A stretch of DNA of 64,000 nucleotides from JABWAM01 sp964653025 (GTDB lineage: Bacteria > Verrucomicrobiota > Verrucomicrobiia > JABWAM01), in contig CAZZBZ010000003.1 in the NCBI GenBank assembly GCA_964653025.1, forward strand, positions 1-64,000, given 5' to 3'. Both the position numbers and the translations under genes were made by a program. The notes below the pieces were generated by a model. The model saw only the letters and a list, made by a program, of their open reading frames with translations. It did no database searches and was not told where the DNA came from. Of this stretch, positions 50,651 through 59,016 are shown in pieces. Each line of letters starts with the position of its first letter. The stretch's first letter is position 1.

Positions 50651-51736
50651 ATGCCCGAGAAACACATCAAACTCTTCATCCCTGGTCCCGTCGAGGTCTC
50701 TGAAAGCACCTGGCGGGCCTTTTGTTCTCCGATGATCGGCCACCGGGGCAGTTCGTTCGTGGATCTCTACGCCGCGATCCAGCCGCGGCTCCAGCAACTG
50801 CTTTTCACCAAGAACCCGGTGTTTCTTTCCACCTCCTCCGCGTGGGGTGTGATGGAAGCTTCCATTCGCAACCTTGTCCGTCCCGGCAAGCGCGTGCTCT
50901 GCTGCATGAGCGGTGCCTTCTCGGATAAGTGGTTCGACGTCGCCACCTCGAATGGTCTCCAGGCCGATAAGGTACAGGTCGACTGGGGGCGCGCGATTCT
51001 CCCCGAGATGATCGAGGCGAAGCTCAAGGACGGTGGCTACGACGCGGTCACCCTCATCCATAACGAAACCTCGACGGGGACGATGAACCCTCTCGCGGAG
51101 ATCGCGGCGGTCGTGCGAAAATACCCCGAAACGATGCTCATCGTGGATTCGGTCTCATCGATGTCGGGGGTGAAGATCGAGATGGATGTCCTCGGTCTCG
51201 ACGTGCTTCTCGCCGGGGTGCAGAAGGCCTTTGCCATGCCGCCCGGGCTGGCGGTCTTCGCCGTGTCGCCGCGCGCACTTGAACGCGCGAAGCAGGTCCC
51301 GAACCGCGGCTATTACTTCGACTTTATCGAGTTCCTCAAGAACCACGAGAAGAGCATGACCCCCTCGACGCCCTCGATCGCCCATGTCTATGCGTTGCGA
51401 GCCAAGCTCGAGGAATTTTTCACCGAGGGGCTCGACCGTCGCTTCGCCCGTCACCTCGAGATGGCGAACATCGTGCGCCGCTGGGTCGCCGAGCGCGGAT
51501 TCAAGATGTTCCCGCAGGAGGGCTACGAGGCGGTGACCTTGAGTTGCATCGCGAATACCCGAAAGGTGGATCTCCCCGCGTGGATTAAGCGCCTCAAGGA
51601 AAAGCATTCCTGCATCTTCGACGGCGGCTACGGCAAGCTGAAGGGGAACGCCTTCCGCATCGCCCACATGGGCAACGAGACCCCCGACACGATGCGCCAG
51701 CTTCTCGGCTGGCTTGACGACACGCTTGCGGGATGA
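50651..51736 (+). CDS. Class V aminotransferase (serine-pyruvate/alanine-glyoxylate type)
   Basis: 361-residue pyridoxal-phosphate enzyme. IKLFIPGPVEVSESTWRAF is the typical opening; TLIHNETSTGTMNP holds the substrate-loop motif, MLIVDSVSSMSGVKIEMD the PLP-pyridine aspartate, and VLLAGVQKAFAMPPGLAVF has the PLP lysine (in GVQKA). Family members act as serine-pyruvate, serine-glyoxylate or alanine-glyoxylate aminotransferase; some serve in phosphoserine synthesis. An RBS-like AGGAG lies 8-12 bases before ATG 50651. Confidence 0.9.
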   Translation: MPEKHIKLFIPGPVEVSESTWRAFCSPMIGHRGSSFVDLYAAIQPRLQQLLFTKNPVFLSTSSAWGVMEASIRNLVRPGKRVLCCMSGAFSDKWFDVATSNGLQADKVQVDWGRAILPEMIEAKLKDGGYDAVTLIHNETSTGTMNPLAEIAAVVRKYPETMLIVDSVSSMSGVKIEMDVLGLDVLLAGVQKAFAMPPGLAVFAVSPRALERAKQVPNRGYYFDFIEFLKNHEKSMTPSTPSIAHVYALRAKLEEFFTEGLDRRFARHLEMANIVRRWVAERGFKMFPQEGYEAVTLSCIANTRKVDLPAWIKRLKEKHSCIFDGGYGKLKGNAFRIAHMGNETPDTMRQLLGWLDDTLAG

Positions 51737-51782
51737 GTCAGGGGGAGACGACGATGCCGAAGAGGGGACAACGGAGCCAAAG

Positions 51783-51808
51783 AAGGCACGATGAAGCGTG
51801 CCCTTCCG
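51783..51808 (+). repeat. Single GGAG-type hairpin unit
   Basis: GAAGGCACGATGAAGCGTGCCC plus TTCC: a single unit of the family in the 116-base gap between the aminotransferase and the TMTC-like gene. It has GAAG at the foot instead of GGAG. Confidence 0.7.
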
Positions 51809-51852
51809 AAGGAAAGTGGTTTGATCCCAACCTTGCCGATACTTTTCCAAAG

Positions 51853-53844
51853 ATGAATCTCAAGAATCTCGCCTCCGCCGCGCTGGTCGCGCTCCTCGCG
51901 CTCGCGGCCGTGGCGCCGTCGTGGTGGAACGGCTTCGTTTACGACGACGCGGCGTACGTGACCGGAAATCCGTTTGTTAATGGGAAGGCTGACGTGAAAT
52001 CCGCTTTCGTCTCGGCCCACCCTCCGGGTCGACCCGATCAGGGGCTTTACCGTCCGCTGGTGGTTCTTTCGTATCGCCTCGATGCCCGGCTCTGGGGTTT
52101 CGCGGCGCCCGGGCGATGGAACGGCTTTCATTTCACCAACGGGTTGCTCCACATGGCGTGCGCCCTCCTGGTCTTCGCCCTGGCGCGGAGGCTTGGGCTG
52201 GACCCGCTTGGGGCGGGTCTTGGCGCGGCGCTCTTTGCCGTCCATCCTGCGCCCTCGGAGGCGTTCTTTTGGATTTCTGGGAGGGCCGATCTGCTCGCCA
52301 CGTTATTCTCCCTTGCCGCCACCCTTGCGATCACGGCCCATTCGGGGCGGTGGCGAGTTTCGGTGGCATTCCTCCTTTGGCTTGCCGCCTTGTTGAGCAA
52401 GGAGAACTCCGTGGTTTTTCCGTTGCTCGTGGCGGCGCTCTGGGTGTTCTTCCCCTCGCTCCCTCGGCCCTCACGGCGGATGGGGTTTACCCTTGCCGCG
52501 TTGGCCCTTGCCGCCCTAGCCGTAGTGGGCCTCCTCCGTGCCGCGGCCCTTGGCCACCTGCTACCGACACTGACCGCCTACACCGGCGTGGTCGGTTTTC
52601 TTCCGCGCGTCGGCACGGGGTTCGCCCTCCTTTGGAAATACGCGTTGCTCTGGCTCCTTCCCTTTCCCCTGAGCGTGCAGCACGACGTGCGGCCGGTCAT
52701 GGGATGGGTGGGCGGCCTCGCCGCGCTCGCTTCCTGGGGGGCGTTTGGCTGGCTGGCGTGGCGACACCGCGCGCGCCTGCCCTGGCTCGGCGGAGCGGCG
52801 GCGTGGTTTGTCGCGGGGCTCCTGCCGGTGTCAAATATTATTGCCCCGATCGGCGCGGTATTTTCCGAGAGGTTCCTGTACCTGCCTTCCGCGCTCCTCG
52901 GCCCGGCATGCGTGGCCGGTCTCTACTCGCTGGCGCGTTGGGACGGCGTTCCACGGGGCGGATCACGCGTCGCGGGATGCGTGGTCGCGGTGGTCGTCGG
53001 GGTCGCGCTTTTTCTCGGCTGGGAGCGGGCCCATGACTGGCAGACCAACCTGAGCTTGTGGGAGTCCGCAGTCCGCGTCGCGCCGGAGTCGTTCCCCGCG
53101 CGAGCGGGACTTGCCGATGCGCTGCTGCGCGAGGGCCGTTTTGCGGAGGCCCATCTCCATGCGTCCGGGGCTCTCGGGAGACTGGAGGGCCAGCCCTCGT
53201 CCTACCGCCGCCTTCTCGTTCCGCGACTCATGGCGATCGATGCCGCGGCGCAGACGGGCGTGCGCCACGTCGCCTGGCAGAAGCGTTTCGCGGAGGCGAA
53301 TGCGGCGGCGCGTTCCCTGCAACTCAGGGAGGCGCTCGCCCTCTATCGCGCGCTCGCGGAGGCATACCCGGAACGCGCGGAGACGCACGAGGCTCTCGGC
53401 GACCTCTACATCCGGATGGAGAACCCGATCGCGGCGCGGCGCAGCTTTCTCGAGGCCCTCAACCTCGGGAGGCAGACTCCGTCCCTCTATGCCAAGTACG
53501 GACAGGCTCTCAGCGTGCTCGGGAACAAGGCGGAGGCGGTGATGGCCTACGATACGGCCCTGCGCGCGAACCCCTCCGACGCGATCACCCACTACAACCG
53601 CGGGATCGCCCTGGCCGATCTCGGGGATCTCAGTGAGGCGCTCGCCGCTTTTCGGGAGGCCAATCGCTATGCCCCGAAGCTGATGGCGCCCCACCTCAAT
53701 GCCGCGGCGATCCTTCTTCACCGCAACGAGTTCGCCGCTGCGCGCGAGGAGATCGCCCGCGTGCTCGAGGTGGATCGGAAGCAGGAGGACGCCCTCCGCT
53801 TATTGCAGCGGCTGGAAAAGGTCTCCGGACGCTCCGCACGATAA
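51853..53844 (+). CDS. TMTC-like membrane protein with C-terminal TPR repeats
   Basis: 663-residue integral membrane protein. The N-terminal two-thirds contain about ten hydrophobic helices and an extracytoplasmic acidic pair (YDDAAYVTGNPFV, residues 30-42, as in GT-C glycosyltransferases), followed by LYRPLVVLSYRLD and GFHFTNGLLHMACALLVF. From about residue 480 to the end there are four TPR-like units (for example ALAEAYPERAETHEALGDLYIRM and AITHYNRGIALADLGDLSEAL). In animals TMTC proteins transfer mannose to proteins; in bacteria the role is unproven. ATG 51853 avoids an upstream repeat-derived extension. Confidence 0.8.
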   Translation: MNLKNLASAALVALLALAAVAPSWWNGFVYDDAAYVTGNPFVNGKADVKSAFVSAHPPGRPDQGLYRPLVVLSYRLDARLWGFAAPGRWNGFHFTNGLLHMACALLVFALARRLGLDPLGAGLGAALFAVHPAPSEAFFWISGRADLLATLFSLAATLAITAHSGRWRVSVAFLLWLAALLSKENSVVFPLLVAALWVFFPSLPRPSRRMGFTLAALALAALAVVGLLRAAALGHLLPTLTAYTGVVGFLPRVGTGFALLWKYALLWLLPFPLSVQHDVRPVMGWVGGLAALASWGAFGWLAWRHRARLPWLGGAAAWFVAGLLPVSNIIAPIGAVFSERFLYLPSALLGPACVAGLYSLARWDGVPRGGSRVAGCVVAVVVGVALFLGWERAHDWQTNLSLWESAVRVAPESFPARAGLADALLREGRFAEAHLHASGALGRLEGQPSSYRRLLVPRLMAIDAAAQTGVRHVAWQKRFAEANAAARSLQLREALALYRALAEAYPERAETHEALGDLYIRMENPIAARRSFLEALNLGRQTPSLYAKYGQALSVLGNKAEAVMAYDTALRANPSDAITHYNRGIALADLGDLSEALAAFREANRYAPKLMAPHLNAAAILLHRNEFAAAREEIARVLEVDRKQEDALRLLQRLEKVSGRSAR

Positions 53845-53868
53845 GGTCGTGCACCTCAACTTGAATAA

Positions 53869-55047
53869 ATGAAGCGCGCCGTCGTTGCCGGTTTCATGAG
53901 CACCTGCCCCATCGCGGGCGTGGTGTGGCAGCATATTCACTACCTTCTCGGGCTCAAAAGCCTCGGGTGGGACGTCACCTACATCGAAGATTCCGCACGC
54001 CACCCCTACAACGCCGTGACCTTCGAGAGCGGCGAGGAGGCGATTCCGCATGCGGTGGCCGTGACGAGGGGGCTTGCGGAGCGTTTCGGGTTCCGATGGG
54101 CCTATCGCGCGCGTTTTACCGAACCGATGAAAGTCTTTGGCAACCTCGACGCGGCCGGTATCGCGCGGGCCTTCGCCAGTTCGGACCTCACCCTTAACCT
54201 CTGTGGCGCCCAGGAACTTCACGACGAGGTTCTGAAGTCGAGATGCCTCGTCTATGTCGAGAGCGATCCCGGTGTGGAACAGATCAAGCTCGACAAGGGC
54301 GTCGCCGATACCGCCGCCTACCTTCGCGCGCACCGTGCGCTTTTCACCTTTGGCGAAAAGGTGGGGAAAGAGGGTTGTCCGCTTCCGACCGGGGGCCTTA
54401 CCTGGCTCCCAACCCGCCAGCCCGTTGCCTGCGAGCTCTGGGAGGCCCCACCCGCGAAACCGGGGACGCCCTTGCGCTTCACGACCATCGCCAACTGGGA
54501 GACCAAGGGAAAAGACATCGCCTGGAAAAACCAGGTCTACTACTGGTCGAAGACCTTTGAATTTCTCAAATTTAGCGACACGCCGCGCGCGGTGGAGAAG
54601 GACGGGGTGGAGTGGGAGCTTGCGACCGACATGAGTCGCGACCCGGCCTCGAAGGAGTTGTTTGAGAGGCAGGGGTGGCGCCTTGTCAGCCCCCATGGTC
54701 TTTCGACGGACTTCGATTCCTACCTCCGTTACATCCAGGGCAGCTCGGCGGAGTGGACGGTCGCCAAGGACCAGTATGTCCGTCTCAAGACCGGGTGGTT
54801 CAGCGACCGCACGGCATGCTATCTCGCCGCGGGAAGGCCCGCGATCACGCAGGACACCTCGTTCGACGGCGCGATTCCGACGGGGAAGGGGCTCTTTGCA
54901 TTTCGCTCGGTCGCCGAAATCCGTGCCGCGGTGGAGGCGATCGCCTCCGACTACGCGGGGCAGTGCCGCGCCGCGCGCGAGATCGCTCGGGAGTATTTTG
55001 AGGCGAAGAAAGTTGTTGGCGCGATGATCGAGAGGCTTGGGGTCTAG
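53869..55047 (+). CDS. Glycosyltransferase-like protein of unknown specificity
   Basis: 392-residue protein. An N-terminal Rossmann-like half begins MKRAVVAGFMSTCPIAGVVWQHIHYLLGLKSLGWDVTYIED, which resembles the first half of GT-B enzymes. The C-terminal half has SDRTACYLAAGRPAITQDTSF, close to the sugar-nucleotide binding segment of GT-B enzymes, and ends with a helix. I recognise the fold class but not the family. It lies 24 bases after the TMTC-like gene and is probably co-transcribed. Confidence 0.65.
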   Translation: MKRAVVAGFMSTCPIAGVVWQHIHYLLGLKSLGWDVTYIEDSARHPYNAVTFESGEEAIPHAVAVTRGLAERFGFRWAYRARFTEPMKVFGNLDAAGIARAFASSDLTLNLCGAQELHDEVLKSRCLVYVESDPGVEQIKLDKGVADTAAYLRAHRALFTFGEKVGKEGCPLPTGGLTWLPTRQPVACELWEAPPAKPGTPLRFTTIANWETKGKDIAWKNQVYYWSKTFEFLKFSDTPRAVEKDGVEWELATDMSRDPASKELFERQGWRLVSPHGLSTDFDSYLRYIQGSSAEWTVAKDQYVRLKTGWFSDRTACYLAAGRPAITQDTSFDGAIPTGKGLFAFRSVAEIRAAVEAIASDYAGQCRAAREIAREYFEAKKVVGAMIERLGV

Positions 55048-55131
55048 GGGCAATATCGCCAAAGGTAGTTAAGCGTAGCGTTCATCCACCAACTGCTTCA
55101 CCGCCTTTCGTAAATCACGAATCCTCACGAT

Positions 55132-56058
55132 ATGATGCAGGTCTACTTCTACGAAGCCTTTGAGGAGGAGGCAGCCCTCCTGCGGTCGGGTATGGCCAAC
55201 GACCTTCGCGCCGGCTTCTCGCCGGCCACGATCCAAGAAGCCGGTCACGCGGAGCCGCCTGCCCGATTGATCAGCATCCGCACGCAGTCGCGCGTGCCTC
55301 CCGCCTGGTTCACCGGGCTCGACGGTGTCCTCGCGCGCACCACCGGCTGGGATCACCTTGTCGGCCTGTCGGTCGCCAGTGGACACCTCCCCGAGTACTG
55401 CACCCGCGCGGTGGCGGAACAGGCGATGCTCCTTTGGATGGCCCTCCTTCGCAAGTTGCCGCGGCAAGCGGAACAGTTCGCGCGTTTTGACCGCGACGGC
55501 CTGACCGGCGGCGAGTGCGCGGGACGGCAACTCCTCGTGGTTGGGGTTGGTCGCATCGGGCACGAGATCGCACGGATCGGGCGGGGCCTTGGGATGACGG
55601 TGCGCGGGGTGGATCTCGTTCGCCGCCACCCGGATATCGATTACGTTGGGGAGGAGGAAGGGCTCGCCAGAGCGGATGTCATCGCCTGCGCGATGAACCT
55701 GACCCCCGACAACCTCGGTTGGTTCAATGCCGCGCGGCTCGGCACGGTGCGCCGCGGCACGATTTTCGTGAATGTATCGCGCGGGGAACTCTCCCCCGCT
55801 GCCGATCTCGCGCGGCTGCTCGATGCGGGGGTGCTGGGCGGCGTGGGTCTCGATGTCTACGAGAACGAGCCGGCGCTGGCCGTTGCGTTGCGTGCGGGGC
55901 GGGGGAGTTTTTCGCTCGCTGGACGACCGAACGTCATTCTCACGCCGCACAATGCCTTTAACACGACCGAGGCGGTGGCGCGCAAGGTACTCCAGACGAA
56001 CGAGGAGGTGCAGAGGTTTCTCAAGAGCCGCCGCTTCACGTGGCCCCCCGGTGCCTGA
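55132..56058 (+). CDS. D-isomer-specific 2-hydroxyacid dehydrogenase
   Basis: 308-residue NAD-dependent dehydrogenase. LLVVGVGRIGHEIARIGRGLG is the nucleotide-binding motif (GxGxxG), and the catalytic residues are Arg in NVSRGELS, Glu in DVYENEPAL and His in TPHNAFNTTEAV. Family members reduce hydroxypyruvate, glyoxylate, phenylpyruvate or phosphoglycerate. Two adjacent ATG codons (55132 and 55135) are possible starts. It is shorter than most phosphoglycerate dehydrogenases and lacks their ACT domain. Confidence 0.87.
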   Translation: MMQVYFYEAFEEEAALLRSGMANDLRAGFSPATIQEAGHAEPPARLISIRTQSRVPPAWFTGLDGVLARTTGWDHLVGLSVASGHLPEYCTRAVAEQAMLLWMALLRKLPRQAEQFARFDRDGLTGGECAGRQLLVVGVGRIGHEIARIGRGLGMTVRGVDLVRRHPDIDYVGEEEGLARADVIACAMNLTPDNLGWFNAARLGTVRRGTIFVNVSRGELSPAADLARLLDAGVLGGVGLDVYENEPALAVALRAGRGSFSLAGRPNVILTPHNAFNTTEAVARKVLQTNEEVQRFLKSRRFTWPPGA

Positions 56059-56082
56059 AAGGGGCGGGGTGGATGATTGGGT

Positions 56083-57939
56083 TTAGTTCTCTGCCGAGTG
56101 CAGGCCGCCGGCTCCCGCGCGGAAGGCGATGAGGCCGCGCTCGGGATCCTCGGGATCGGTCTTCGAGCAGTTCCAGAGGCAGGCCCCGCAGTGGACGCAC
56201 TTTTCCCGATCAAAGGTGGGAACCTTCCCCTCAAGACCGGGCATGATCGCCTGGCCGGAGCAGAGCTCGATGCAAACCTTTTCCCCGCAGCCCTCGCAGA
56301 GGTTGGGGTAGAGAAAAACGACGTGGTCGGCGTAGCCACCCGGCGCCTGGACTTTTCCGCCGAGGAGAAGGGCATCCTGGTGAGAGACGAGGAGTTTGCC
56401 GTCGAAGGGGATCGCGGGCCAGCCGCTCCGATCCATGAGCGCCCCGTGAAGGGGAACTCCCTTTGCGGCGCACTCCTTCCTCAGTGCGGCAATCTCCCCG
56501 GGGGGGATGCGACCGGCAAACCATTTTTCGAGAGAGGGAAGGCGTTCGGCGGTGGGGCGAGGTTTCACGGGCAGCGAGAATCGCCCTCCGGAGAACGCGG
56601 CGAGGGCCATGCCGAACATTCCCGTGACCATGCCTTTGTGAAAGCCGTCGCGCGCACGGCGGGCGATCCGCGCCTCCTTCTCCACCCAACTCGCGCGCCG
56701 TCGGGTGACGTAGGTGTGCTCCAAGTTCTCACGCGTGAAGGGCTTCTTCGCACGGAGGAGTTCGGTCACCGCCTCGGCAAGGAGCGCGCCCGTGGCCCAT
56801 GCCTCGTCCACACCAGAGCCGGTCAGCACGTTGGTGCTGCCGGAGCCCTCGCCGATGCGGGCATAGCCATCGCCCGCGAGCTTTGGCTCGCCGCGTTGGC
56901 CGGATTCCTGGAGCGTCTTCGCACCCCACGAGCGGAGGGTCCCTCCTTCGAGGTTGCGCCAGAGCCAGGGGTGGAGCATCCAGTGCTGGAGATAGCGGTA
57001 GGCGGTGCGCACCGGGCTGTCGAACCACGACGGCACGAAGATCCCGAGCGAGGCGACCCGGTCGGGGTGAACGTAGAGGAAGCCGAAGATCTCGGGCTCA
57101 GGGTAACCGAAGGTGTGAATCACCGTGCCGGGTTTCCAGTCGCACTTTTCGGGGAGGTTGACCACGAACTTCATCCCGACCGCCCAGTCGTGCCGCTGGG
57201 CGTCCTTGGGAACGCCGAAATGCTCGTCGAGTTGTTCGCCAACCGCGCCCATGGGGCCGTCGGCCACGATCGTGAGGGCGGCTCGGACGTCCATACCGGG
57301 GGTGAAGTTTGCCTCAGGGCGGCCTTGCTTGTCGGTGCCTTGATCCATGAGCCGCACGCCCGCGACACGATTTTCCTCGATGATCGCTTGCGCGACCGGA
57401 GAGCTGGGCCAGACCTGGGCGGTGCCCGAGGCCATCACCTGGCCGCCCGCCCACTGCATGAACTGTCCCATGGAGAGGATCAGCCCGTCGTGCTTTTCGA
57501 GGAAGGGGGGGATCCATGGCAACTTGAACGCGTGGTCCTTCACGCGGAGGGCGCGGAGTGCGAGGTCCGCGGCGCGAAGCAGGACGGGGCGTCGGCTCGC
57601 TCCCGTCGGATCGAGGAGGTAGACAATTTCCTCGCGCTCGACGTGCGCGGCCATTGGGATCTGGGCAGGATCGAGTTCGGGCAGGGTCTCTCGGATCGCG
57701 CGGGCTTTCGAGACAACTCCCGAGACCCCGAAGCCGAGGTCATCGGCGCGCTCGTAGCAGATAACCTGGAGCGGCATGCCGGGGGCCACGGCACTTTCGA
57801 GGCGCGGGGTGCCATCGGGATTCGCCACTTCGCGGGAGAGCCGCGTGAGGAATCCCGCGGTGGCCGGGCCGAAGCCGACGCAGACGATATCCGCCTCCAT
57901 CGAGGGGCGTTCAGGGGTGGTGGGCGTGCTCTCGGCCAT
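56083..57939 (-). CDS. FAD-dependent oxidoreductase with C-terminal ferredoxin domain (ETF-QO-like)
   Basis: 618-residue flavoprotein. The start region DIVCVGFGPATAGFLTRL has the FAD GxGxxxxG motif, RLMDQGTDKQG and GSGVDEAWATGALLAEA follow the ETF-ubiquinone oxidoreductase pattern, and the C-terminus carries CEGCGEKVC...C and CVHCGACLWNC for a 4Fe-4S centre. In the family this enzyme passes electrons from acyl-CoA dehydrogenase-reduced ETF to quinone. Here an acyl-CoA dehydrogenase is encoded 3 kb away. No etfAB genes are in the window. Start ATG 57939 (MAEST) or 57900 (MEADI) are both possible. Confidence 0.87.
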   Translation of the reverse strand: MAESTPTTPERPSMEADIVCVGFGPATAGFLTRLSREVANPDGTPRLESAVAPGMPLQVICYERADDLGFGVSGVVSKARAIRETLPELDPAQIPMAAHVEREEIVYLLDPTGASRRPVLLRAADLALRALRVKDHAFKLPWIPPFLEKHDGLILSMGQFMQWAGGQVMASGTAQVWPSSPVAQAIIEENRVAGVRLMDQGTDKQGRPEANFTPGMDVRAALTIVADGPMGAVGEQLDEHFGVPKDAQRHDWAVGMKFVVNLPEKCDWKPGTVIHTFGYPEPEIFGFLYVHPDRVASLGIFVPSWFDSPVRTAYRYLQHWMLHPWLWRNLEGGTLRSWGAKTLQESGQRGEPKLAGDGYARIGEGSGSTNVLTGSGVDEAWATGALLAEAVTELLRAKKPFTRENLEHTYVTRRRASWVEKEARIARRARDGFHKGMVTGMFGMALAAFSGGRFSLPVKPRPTAERLPSLEKWFAGRIPPGEIAALRKECAAKGVPLHGALMDRSGWPAIPFDGKLLVSHQDALLLGGKVQAPGGYADHVVFLYPNLCEGCGEKVCIELCSGQAIMPGLEGKVPTFDREKCVHCGACLWNCSKTDPEDPERGLIAFRAGAGGLHSAEN

Positions 57940-58267
57940 GGGTTTCCTTGCGCAGGTGTGGCGCCAGACTAGCAAGCCTGCCTCAAAATGTCATGCCTGT
58001 CGCGACGCTCTTTCCCTGTCCTGTTGAGTGGAAATACGAGCCACGGATGAAATGCGGATGTTCACGGATACCGGATGTGCCGATTCCGCCACACGGAATC
58101 GGCACGTCACCGCGAGAGAAATGCCAATTATTTTTCGGTGAAGGTGCGTCAGGTCCGTGGTGCGGACCTGGCGCTCATCTTTCTGCTATCCGTGTTTCAT
58201 CCGTGGCTTCCTCCAAGCGCTCATTTCCGCGCTTGCGCCGAGGCACGGGTCGTGACCGGAATAGGCC
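57940..58267. other. Divergent intergenic region filled by a repeat element
   Basis: 328 bases between the ETF-QO-like and flavin-reductase genes. The CACGGATG element (58039-58208) occupies half of it. No gene seen in the remainder. Confidence 0.65.
58039..58208. repeat. CACGGATG element, copy 3 (170 bp, inverted)
   Basis: Terminal repeats AGCCACGGATGAAATGCGGA (left) and the complement of AGCCACGGATGAAACACGGA (right). The order of the internal hairpins is reversed compared with copies at 48926 and 63449: GCCGATTCCG-CCACA-CGGAATCGGC first (58077-58105), AGGTCCG-TGGTG-CGGACCT second (58148-58172). The whole element is therefore present in the opposite orientation. Confidence 0.87.
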
Positions 58268-58810
58268 ATGAAGCGCCAACCTGCTGGAAACTTTGATTAC
58301 TGGGCGGAAACGATGATGCCGCTGCGCCAGGAGGGGATTCTTCTCTGCACCGTGGATGCGGAGGGGCGACCGAATGTGATGACCATTGGCTGGATCACCG
58401 GGGGCGTGATCTGGTCGCGCCCGATCCTCACGGTCCTCGTGCGGCCGAGTCGGCACACCTTCTCGCGGATCGAGCAGGTCGCCGAGTTCACGGTGAACGT
58501 CCTGCCTCATCGCCTCGCCCCCGCGTGTGAGGTATGCGGAACGCAGTCGGGGAGGGACCTCGACAAGTTCTCGAAGACGGGGCTCACCCCGGTTCCCTCG
58601 TTGAAGGTGCGGCCCCCGTCGCTGGCGGAGGCGCTCGTTGTCTGGGAGTGCAAGGTCGTCCACCGCAATGACGTGATCCCGGCAAACCTGTCGACGGTGA
58701 TCAAGGCAACGGCTTACCCGCAGGGGGACTTCCACCGCATTTATGACGGGGAAATTCTCGGCTGTTTTGCCGCGCCCGACGCACGCGAGCAAATCTCGAA
58801 ACGGAGGTAG
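58268..58810 (+). CDS. Flavin reductase family protein
   Basis: 180-residue FMN-binding split-barrel protein. CTVDAEGRPNVMTIGWITGGVIWSRPILTVLVRPSRHT fits the flavin reductase-like domain (FMN-phosphate interaction in the T-I-G-W segment), and FTVNVLPHRLAPACEVCGTQSGRDLDKF is the usual second half. It may supply reduced flavin to an oxygenase or store a flavin; the substrate is not readable. Start ATG 58268 lies 59 bases after the repeat element. Confidence 0.87.
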   Translation: MKRQPAGNFDYWAETMMPLRQEGILLCTVDAEGRPNVMTIGWITGGVIWSRPILTVLVRPSRHTFSRIEQVAEFTVNVLPHRLAPACEVCGTQSGRDLDKFSKTGLTPVPSLKVRPPSLAEALVVWECKVVHRNDVIPANLSTVIKATAYPQGDFHRIYDGEILGCFAAPDAREQISKRR

Positions 58811-58834
58811 GCGGACCAGGGAGGGGAGCAGAAG

Positions 58835-59016
58835 ACCTCACGCAAAGCCGCGAAGGCGCAAAGGTAGATGGAGAAAGCGGTGGGGCCACCATACCGGTGG
58901 GCGATGGGTAGGACGAACGCCAAGCGGAGCTTTTGGCCTACAGGGCGAAGAGATTTTCTCCTCCGGCTCTGCAGTTCTGTTCCTACCCTTGGCGGCTTTG
59001 CGACTTTGCGTGAGGC
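58835..59016. repeat. Gene-less CGCAAAG element (182 bp) overlapping a gene end
   Basis: Terminal inverted repeats: left ACCTCACGCAAAGCCGCGAA, right (complement) GCCTCACGCAAAGTCGCAAA. The centre holds a GTAG-headed palindrome (58908-58941, GTAG ... CTAC) and a CCACC...GGTGG hairpin. The right terminal repeat lies inside the last codons of the 479-residue gene on the minus strand and supplies its stop codon (58983-58985). It has the same kind of ends as the gene-bearing element at 60521-61058, without a gene between. Confidence 0.83.

Noticed and set aside
56083..57939. Geranylgeranyl reductase as the identity of the FAD protein
   Set aside because: The C-terminal ferredoxin domain with CxxCGxxxC and CxxCxxC motifs fits ETF-QO-like proteins better.
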